Assembly (NCBI RefSeq): GCF_900454495.1 | Contig: NZ_UGSI01000001.1 | Location: 4,404,501-4,468,500, forward strand | Origin: Paenibacillus macerans | Lineage (GTDB): Bacteria > Bacillota > Bacilli > Paenibacillales > Paenibacillaceae | Reading direction: 5' to 3' | DNA length: 64,000 bases | Shown here: positions 59,224-64,000 of the stretch, in pieces | Layout of the letters: each line of letters starts with the position of its first letter | Position numbering within the stretch: the stretch's first letter is position 1 | Program-made: the position numbers and the translations under genes | The notes under the pieces: model-generated | Told to the model about the DNA's origin: nothing | What the model saw: the letters and a program-made list of their open reading frames with translations, nothing else | Database searches by the model: none

Positions 59224-60258
59224 ATGGCTGTCACCATCAAGGATGTTGCAAAAAAGGCCGGAGTATCGCCCTCTACCGTGTCCCGGGTGCTGTCCAATCA
59301 TCCCAGAATCAGCGCGGAAACATCGCGGAAAGTAAAACTCATTATGGACCAGCTTGGCTATCATCCCAACATTATGGCCAAAAGCCTGGTTTCCAAAACG
59401 ACAAACAGCATATGCATCATGCTGCCGAAGTCCGCTGAAGAACTGTTCTCCAACTTCTTCTTCATGGAACTGATCCGCGGGATCGTGACGCAGGCCAGCC
59501 GCCTCGGTTACGACGTGCTCATCAGCTCCGGCGCCAACGAGAAAGAGGAAGTCGAAAACGTCTCCAGACTGATCAACGGACGCCGGGTGGACGGAGTCAT
59601 TTTGCTGTATTCGCGGCAAAACGATCCTGTGATCGATTTTCTCCATAATGGCGGACATCCGTTTGTTGTGATCGGGCGCAGCGAGGAATATCCCGATATT
59701 TTATCGGTGGATAATGATAACATCCAGGCATCGTACGACGCCACGAAGCATTTGATCGCGCTGGGGCACGAGCGCATCGGGTTCGTCAGCGGGCCGCCGG
59801 AGCTTGTCGTGTCCAAGGATCGGATGAAGGGGTACCAGGACGCGCTGAAGGATTCAGGACTGGAAAGCCGGCCCGAATGGATTGTCGAAGGTGAGTTTTT
59901 GCAGGACAGCGGGTATCGGGCCATGTCGTTTTTCATGAATCTCCCGGATCGCCCCACGGCCCTCGTCACGATCGACGACGTCGTGGCGTTCGGCGTGCTT
60001 CGCGGCTTGCACGAGCTGAAATACAAGGTTCCCGAAGATTTGTGTCTGGTCAGCTTTAACAATATTCCGCTGTCGGAACTCTCGACGCCGCCGCTCAGCA
60101 GCATGGATATCGGCATTTACAACATGGGCTACACCGCTTCCCAGGTGTTGATCCAGGCGGTTCAGGGCAGCAGCGACAAAGTGTATCCGAAGCGGCAGAT
60201 CATTCCGCACCGTCTGATCGTCCGCGACTCGTCGATGTATTCGGTGCCCAAAAAGTAA
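59224..60258 (+). CDS. LacI/GalR-family regulator of maltodextrin genes
   Basis: The 344-residue protein has a LacI HTH (TIKDVAKKAGVSPSTVSRVLSN, residues 4-25, with the hinge helix at about 50) and a periplasmic-binding-like sensor domain. It lies between the GH13 and pgmB genes, and AACGTT-centred operators flank all parts of the locus. It is therefore the likely maltose/maltodextrin-responsive repressor (MalR type), though CcpA could share these sites. The ATG has GAGGAGG 6 nt upstream; the longer upstream frame lacks an RBS. Confidence 0.93.
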   Translation: MAVTIKDVAKKAGVSPSTVSRVLSNHPRISAETSRKVKLIMDQLGYHPNIMAKSLVSKTTNSICIMLPKSAEELFSNFFFMELIRGIVTQASRLGYDVLISSGANEKEEVENVSRLINGRRVDGVILLYSRQNDPVIDFLHNGGHPFVVIGRSEEYPDILSVDNDNIQASYDATKHLIALGHERIGFVSGPPELVVSKDRMKGYQDALKDSGLESRPEWIVEGEFLQDSGYRAMSFFMNLPDRPTALVTIDDVVAFGVLRGLHELKYKVPEDLCLVSFNNIPLSELSTPPLSSMDIGIYNMGYTASQVLIQAVQGSSDKVYPKRQIIPHRLIVRDSSMYSVPKK

Positions 60259-60270
60259 AACCAGAAACGC

Positions 60271-60318
60271 CTTCGAAAAATAACGGAAGCTCACCGCTTC
60301 TTTTATTTTTCGAGTTTT
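60271..60318 (+). terminator. Terminator-like hairpin between regulator and pgmB
   Basis: CTTCGAAAAATAACGGAAGC pairs with GCTTCTTTTATTTTTCGAG around a 5-nt loop, followed by TTTTATT. It lies 12 bp after the regulator stop and would reduce read-through into pgmB. Confidence 0.7.
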
Positions 60319-60320
60319 AT

Positions 60321-60332
60321 TCAAACGTTTGC
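60321..60332. promoter_or_regulatory. LacI-type operator upstream of pgmB
   Basis: TCAAACGTTTGC, one mismatch from the perfect palindrome, ends 21 bp before the pgmB start codon. Confidence 0.65.
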
Positions 60333-60352
60333 GCTACAAAGGAGGAATGTTT

Positions 60353-61003
60353 GTGGATTCAATCAAGGCATGTTTATTCGACCTGGACGGCGTACTGGTC
60401 GACACCGCCAAATATCATTTTCTGGCCTGGAAACGGCTGGCCGCCGAGCTCGGTTTCGAGTTCACCGCACAGGACAATGAGAAGCTCAAGGGCGTCAGCC
60501 GCATGGCATCGCTCGATATTTTGCTGAAGGTCGGCGGGCTGGAATTGGAAGACGGCGTGAAGCGGGAACTGGCCGAACGCAAAAACGGCTGGTATGTCGA
60601 ATACATCTCCAAAATGGACGCTTCGGAAATTTTGCCGGGCGCGCTCGATTTCTTGAAGCAATGCCGGGAGCGGGGCCTGAAAACCGCGCTCGGCTCCGCC
60701 AGCAAAAACGCCTCGGTCATTTTGCAGAATACGGGGCTGACGCCGTATTTTGACGCGATTATCGACGGCACCCGGACTTCCAGCGCCAAACCCGATCCCG
60801 AGGTATTCCTGCTCGGCGCGGAGGAGCTTGGCGTCCCGCCGGAGGCGTGCGTCGTCTTTGAGGACGCCGAGGCCGGGATCGAGGCGGCGCGCCGCGCCGG
60901 CATGCGCTGCGTCGGCATCGGATCGCCGGATACGCTCGGCGCGGCCGATCTCGTCGTCCCTTCGCTGGGGGACGTGTCGCTAAACCTTCACTTTCAAAAT
61001 TAG
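60353..61003 (+). CDS. pgmB: beta-Phosphoglucomutase
   Basis: The 216-residue HAD-superfamily enzyme has the nucleophile motif FDLDGVLVDTAKYHFLAWKRLA (Asp10, Asp12), followed by the cap domain with KLKGVSRMASLDILL, the GSASKNA motif and the acidic motif VVFEDAEAGIEAARRAGM. It converts beta-glucose-1-phosphate, released by maltose phosphorylase, to glucose-6-phosphate. GTG at 60353 is the best start, because AAAGGAGG lies 7 nt before it; the ATG two codons earlier overlaps the RBS. It is 23 bp before the maltose phosphorylase gene. Confidence 0.95.
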   Translation: MDSIKACLFDLDGVLVDTAKYHFLAWKRLAAELGFEFTAQDNEKLKGVSRMASLDILLKVGGLELEDGVKRELAERKNGWYVEYISKMDASEILPGALDFLKQCRERGLKTALGSASKNASVILQNTGLTPYFDAIIDGTRTSSAKPDPEVFLLGAEELGVPPEACVVFEDAEAGIEAARRAGMRCVGIGSPDTLGAADLVVPSLGDVSLNLHFQN

Positions 61004-61026
61004 TATGTCCAAAGGAGCCGGTTATA

Positions 61027-63354
61027 GTGAAACAATATTTAAAAGAAGATGCTTGGTCGATCATCGAGGAAGGGTTCGATCCGGCAAACCACGAGATTTC
61101 CGAAAGCATTTTCAGCATCGGAAACGGATATATGGGGCAGCGGGCCAATTTCGAGGAACGGTACGGCGGCCCATCCCTGCAGGGCAGTTATATGGCGGGC
61201 GTCTATTATCCGGACAAAACCCGCGTAGGCTGGTGGAAAAACGGATATCCCGAATATTTTGCCAAAGTCCTGAACAGCACCAACTGGATCGGGATCGACG
61301 TTTGGGTGGATGGCGCCGCCCTTGACCTGGCCGCTTGCGAAGTGAAGGATTTCGTCCGCGAATTGAACATGAAGGAAGGCTGGCTCTCACGGCGCTTTAC
61401 CGCCGTTTTGGAGGGCGGAAAGGAAGTCGCCGTGGAGGCCAAGCGGTTCGTCAGCGTCGTCCGCCATGAAATCGGCGCGATCCGCTATACGGTAACTCCG
61501 CTCAATTTCAGCGGGGAGCTGCGTTTTATGCCTTACCTGGACGGCGACGTAAAAAACAAGGATTCCAACTATGAAGAGAAGTTTTGGGTCGAAGTGGAAA
61601 AAAAGGCCGCGGCCGACCTATCCTACCTGACGGTCAAGACGAAAAAGCTGGACTTCCATGTGACGTCCGCCATGGCTTTTGATGTGTTGAAGGACGGGCA
61701 AACGCTGGAGCTTTCCCCGGCGCTCAGCGAGCGGGAGAAATATGTGGCCGCCGAGGTGGCCGTTCAGGCCGGTCAAGGCGAAGCCGTAACGCTTTATAAA
61801 TACGTCGCGAACGTGACCTCCCGCGATCACGGGCTGGCCGCGCTGGCCCCGGCCGGGACAAAACTGCTGCTGGCGGCGAAAGAGGCCGGCTTTGACGTTT
61901 TGCTGCGCGAGCAGGCCGAAGCCTGGGCGGAAAAATGGCAAACGAGCGACATCATCATCGAAGGCGACGTATCGGCGCAGCAGGCGATCCGCTTTAACAT
62001 TTTTCAGCTCAATCAAACCTACAGCGGGGACGACGACCGGCTCAACATCGGTCCGAAAGGCTTCACCGGGGAAAAATACGGCGGCAGCACCTACTGGGAC
62101 ACGGAGGCCTACTGCGTGCCGTTCTACCTCAGCACGGCCGATTCCGGCATCGCCCGCAATCTGTTGATCTACCGTTACAAGCACCTGGAAAAAGCGAAGG
62201 AAAACGCGCGGAAGCTGGGCTTCTCCAAAGGCGCGCTATATCCGATGGTGACGATGAACGGCGAGGAATGCCATAACGAATGGGAAATTACGTTTGAAGA
62301 GATCCACCGCAACGGCGCCATTGCTTACGCTATTTTTAATTACGTGAATTATACAGGGGATAAATCATACCTCAGTCAATACGGTTTTGAAGTGCTGGCG
62401 GAAATCTCCCGCTTCTGGGCGGAGCGCGTCAACTTCTCGGCGGCCAAAGGCAAATACGTCATTCTTGGGGTGACCGGCCCGAACGAATACGAAAACAACG
62501 TCAACAACAACTGGTACACGAACCGGATTGCCGCTTGGACGCTGGAATATACGCTGGAAGTGCTGAACGATTTGAAAAACAACGAGCCCGACCACTATGA
62601 AGCCTTGGCGGGCAAGCTGAATCTGCAGGATGAGGAAGCCCAAAAATGGCAGCATATTATCGATAACATGTACTACCCGTACGATGAAGAACGCGACGTA
62701 TTTTTGCAGCAGGACGGCTTCCTTGACAAGGAGATCGTTCCGGTTAATGAACTGGCTCCGGAGCACCTGCCGCTGAACCAGAATTGGTCGTGGGACCGGA
62801 TTTTGCGCTCCTGCTACATCAAACAGGCCGATGTTCTCCAGGGCCTATACTTCCTAGGCGACCGCTACGACCTGGAAACGAAAAAACGCAACTTCGATTT
62901 CTACGAGCCGATCACGGTGCACGAATCCTCCCTATCCCCCTGCCTGCACGCGATCATCGCCTGCGAGCTGGGATACCAGGAGAAAGCGTACGAAATGTAC
63001 CTGCGCACCGCCCGCCTCGATCTCGACAACTACAATAACGATACTGAGGACGGCTGCCATATTACGAGCATGGCCGGGACGTGGATGTCGATCGTCCAAG
63101 GGTTCGGCGGGCTGCGCGTGCAAAGCGGCGAACTGGTGCTGCGCCCGTTCATTCCGTCCCATTGGAAGTCGTTTTCGTTCAAAGTGATGTTCCGCGGCTC
63201 CCGCCTCCAGGTGAACGTTACCGAAGACAGCATCATCGTCGTTAACGAAACGGATGTGCCGGCGGCTATTCGGATTTACGATCAAAGCTTTACGGTCGGC
63301 GCTATGGGCGAGGTGCAAGCGCAGCGTTCGGCCGCTCCGGCAGCGCTGAGCTGA
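61027..63354 (+). CDS. Maltose phosphorylase (GH65)
   Basis: The 775-residue protein spans the full GH65 layout: an N-terminal beta-sandwich, a linker, an (alpha/alpha)6 barrel and a C-terminal beta sheet. Glu487 in VTGPNEYENNVNNNWYTN falls at the same number as the catalytic acid known for Lactobacillus brevis maltose phosphorylase. The substrate loop NGEECHNEWEITFEEIHRNG matches that enzyme type. It splits maltose with phosphate into glucose and beta-glucose-1-phosphate, the substrate of the upstream pgmB. The start is GTG with AAGGAG about 9 nt upstream. Kojibiose or trehalose specificity is less likely given the context. Confidence 0.94.
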   Translation: MKQYLKEDAWSIIEEGFDPANHEISESIFSIGNGYMGQRANFEERYGGPSLQGSYMAGVYYPDKTRVGWWKNGYPEYFAKVLNSTNWIGIDVWVDGAALDLAACEVKDFVRELNMKEGWLSRRFTAVLEGGKEVAVEAKRFVSVVRHEIGAIRYTVTPLNFSGELRFMPYLDGDVKNKDSNYEEKFWVEVEKKAAADLSYLTVKTKKLDFHVTSAMAFDVLKDGQTLELSPALSEREKYVAAEVAVQAGQGEAVTLYKYVANVTSRDHGLAALAPAGTKLLLAAKEAGFDVLLREQAEAWAEKWQTSDIIIEGDVSAQQAIRFNIFQLNQTYSGDDDRLNIGPKGFTGEKYGGSTYWDTEAYCVPFYLSTADSGIARNLLIYRYKHLEKAKENARKLGFSKGALYPMVTMNGEECHNEWEITFEEIHRNGAIAYAIFNYVNYTGDKSYLSQYGFEVLAEISRFWAERVNFSAAKGKYVILGVTGPNEYENNVNNNWYTNRIAAWTLEYTLEVLNDLKNNEPDHYEALAGKLNLQDEEAQKWQHIIDNMYYPYDEERDVFLQQDGFLDKEIVPVNELAPEHLPLNQNWSWDRILRSCYIKQADVLQGLYFLGDRYDLETKKRNFDFYEPITVHESSLSPCLHAIIACELGYQEKAYEMYLRTARLDLDNYNNDTEDGCHITSMAGTWMSIVQGFGGLRVQSGELVLRPFIPSHWKSFSFKVMFRGSRLQVNVTEDSIIVVNETDVPAAIRIYDQSFTVGAMGEVQAQRSAAPAALS

Positions 63355-63376
63355 TGATCCACCTCCAGCAAGCCAT

Positions 63377-63428
63377 GCCCAAAAAGCTGCTCCCCGGCGT
63401 AAACGCCGTGGTGAGCAGCTTTTTGGGC
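63377..63428 (+). terminator. Terminator of the pgmB-maltose phosphorylase operon
   Basis: GCCCAAAAAGCTGCTC pairs perfectly with GAGCAGCTTTTTGGGC; an inner GGCG-TAAA-CGCC hairpin lies in the loop. It can act on both strands, facing the convergent MATE gene. Confidence 0.92.
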
Positions 63429-63451
63429 TTTTCCGGGTCATCATGCGTCCA

Positions 63452-64000
63452 TCATGCGGCGATGTCATGCACCAAATTTCTAAGCCATTTCCTCGACCGG
63501 ATTCGCGCGATGCCGAAGCCGAACCGAACGACTTCCTCCAAAGACAAAGCGAAGTATACCAGGTAAATCGGCTGCTTGAACACGAAGGAAAGTATCAAGC
63601 CCGAAGGCACTCCGATCAACCACGTTGCCGCCGATTCCATGACAAATACGAATTTGCTGTCTCCGCCGCTATTTAAAATCCCTCCGGCCATAATCATATT
63701 TCCCACCTTAGCCCAAAGGAAAGCCGCGAAAACCCATACCAGATAAACGCCCAGACGATGCGCTTCCCCGGAAAGATTAAAGGCTGACACATACCAAGGG
63801 GATATCGCCGCGATCAGGAGTCCGACCGCAACGGAAACGATCGTTCCCAGCTTGAGGAAGCGCAGCGCATACTGCATCGCGGTCTCCTCCTCTCCGGCTC
63901 CAAGCTTGTTGCCGACCATGACCCCGCCTGCACCGGAAAGACCTGACAGCAGTCCTATACATATCCCTTGCAAGGGAAAAGTGATCGTCATGGCCGTCAT
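63452..64000 (-). CDS. MATE-family transporter, C-terminal part only in window
   Basis: The visible 182 residues hold the second half of a MATE transporter: PLQGICIGLLSGLSGAGGVMVGNKLGAGEEETA, then KVGNMIMAGGILNSGGDSKFVFVMESAATWLIGVP. This is the repeat-2 signature. The gene begins beyond the window's right edge on the minus strand. It converges on the maltose phosphorylase operon and shows no link to it. Confidence 0.85.
   Translation of the reverse strand: MTAMTITFPLQGICIGLLSGLSGAGGVMVGNKLGAGEEETAMQYALRFLKLGTIVSVAVGLLIAAISPWYVSAFNLSGEAHRLGVYLVWVFAAFLWAKVGNMIMAGGILNSGGDSKFVFVMESAATWLIGVPSGLILSFVFKQPIYLVYFALSLEEVVRFGFGIARIRSRKWLRNLVHDIAA

Overview
The window looks like a chromosomal segment of a Paenibacillus-type soil bacterium (Bacillota). 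The signs are strong AGGAGG ribosome binding sites, frequent GTG/TTG starts, GC-rich coding sequence with AT-rich intergenic gaps, YesM/YesN two-component control of sugar ABC importers that lack their own ATPase, an aa3-type menaquinol oxidase, meso-diaminopimelate dehydrogenase, CsoR copper control, and several families of short intergenic repeats. The genus is inferred from gene content and style; no rRNA or tRNA gene is visible.

Layout: 0.1-1.5 kb, a MocR-type regulator. 2.0-10.6 kb, a carbohydrate locus read leftwards: YesM-type kinase, AraC-type response regulator, binding protein, two permeases and a DUF5605-type glycoside hydrolase. 11.2-12.9 kb, a three-gene unit (SPFH protein, ribbon-helix-helix protein, unrecognised protein). 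13.2-16.2 kb, csoR-copZ-copA with two CsoR boxes. 16.7-20.6 kb, qoxABCD. 21.0-22.0 kb, ddh. 22.8-25.5 kb, a CopC-CopD fusion and a YcnI-like protein, so copper genes lie on both sides of the oxidase. 25.6-31.5 kb, an orphan small gene with its own promoter and terminator, a broken MFS gene, an MFS transporter with a glycerophosphodiesterase, a flavoprotein and pspC-pspA. 31.9-36.8 kb, nfeD-SPFH behind a sigma-W-like promoter, then a UvrA-like ATPase divergent from a WYL regulator across a perfect palindrome. 37.0-40.3 kb, an IS4-family and an IS110-family element, both inserted in one copy of a dispersed repeat. 40.5-44.1 kb, a prepilin peptidase carrying about 33 pentapeptide repeats and a PilB-type ATPase. 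44.4-45.8 kb, a cystine symporter. 46.0-52.5 kb, an unusual five-gene cluster: two tandem DUF1611-like proteins, an FrhB-like iron-sulfur flavoprotein, a divergent EPSP-synthase-like enzyme and a MATE exporter. 52.7-63.4 kb, a maltodextrin regulon. A partial MATE gene ends the window.

How it works together: malE-malF-malG import maltodextrins, the GH13 enzyme cuts them, maltose phosphorylase releases glucose plus beta-glucose-1-phosphate, and PgmB converts the latter to glucose-6-phosphate. A LacI-type regulator sits among operator-like AAACGTTTGC sites upstream of these genes. The same palindrome, in perfect form, lies inside the DUF1611/AroA-like cluster.

The most notable points are: (1) the DUF1611 x2 / FrhB / AroA-like / MATE cluster as a candidate undescribed small-molecule pathway; (2) a 63-nt leader motif shared by the two glycoside hydrolase genes, in one case just after a terminator-like hairpin; (3) the IS110 element with a long non-coding flank that is a candidate guide RNA; (4) the repeat-filled prepilin peptidase; and (5) several families of dispersed palindromic repeats, one of which forms the C-terminus of the sensor kinase.
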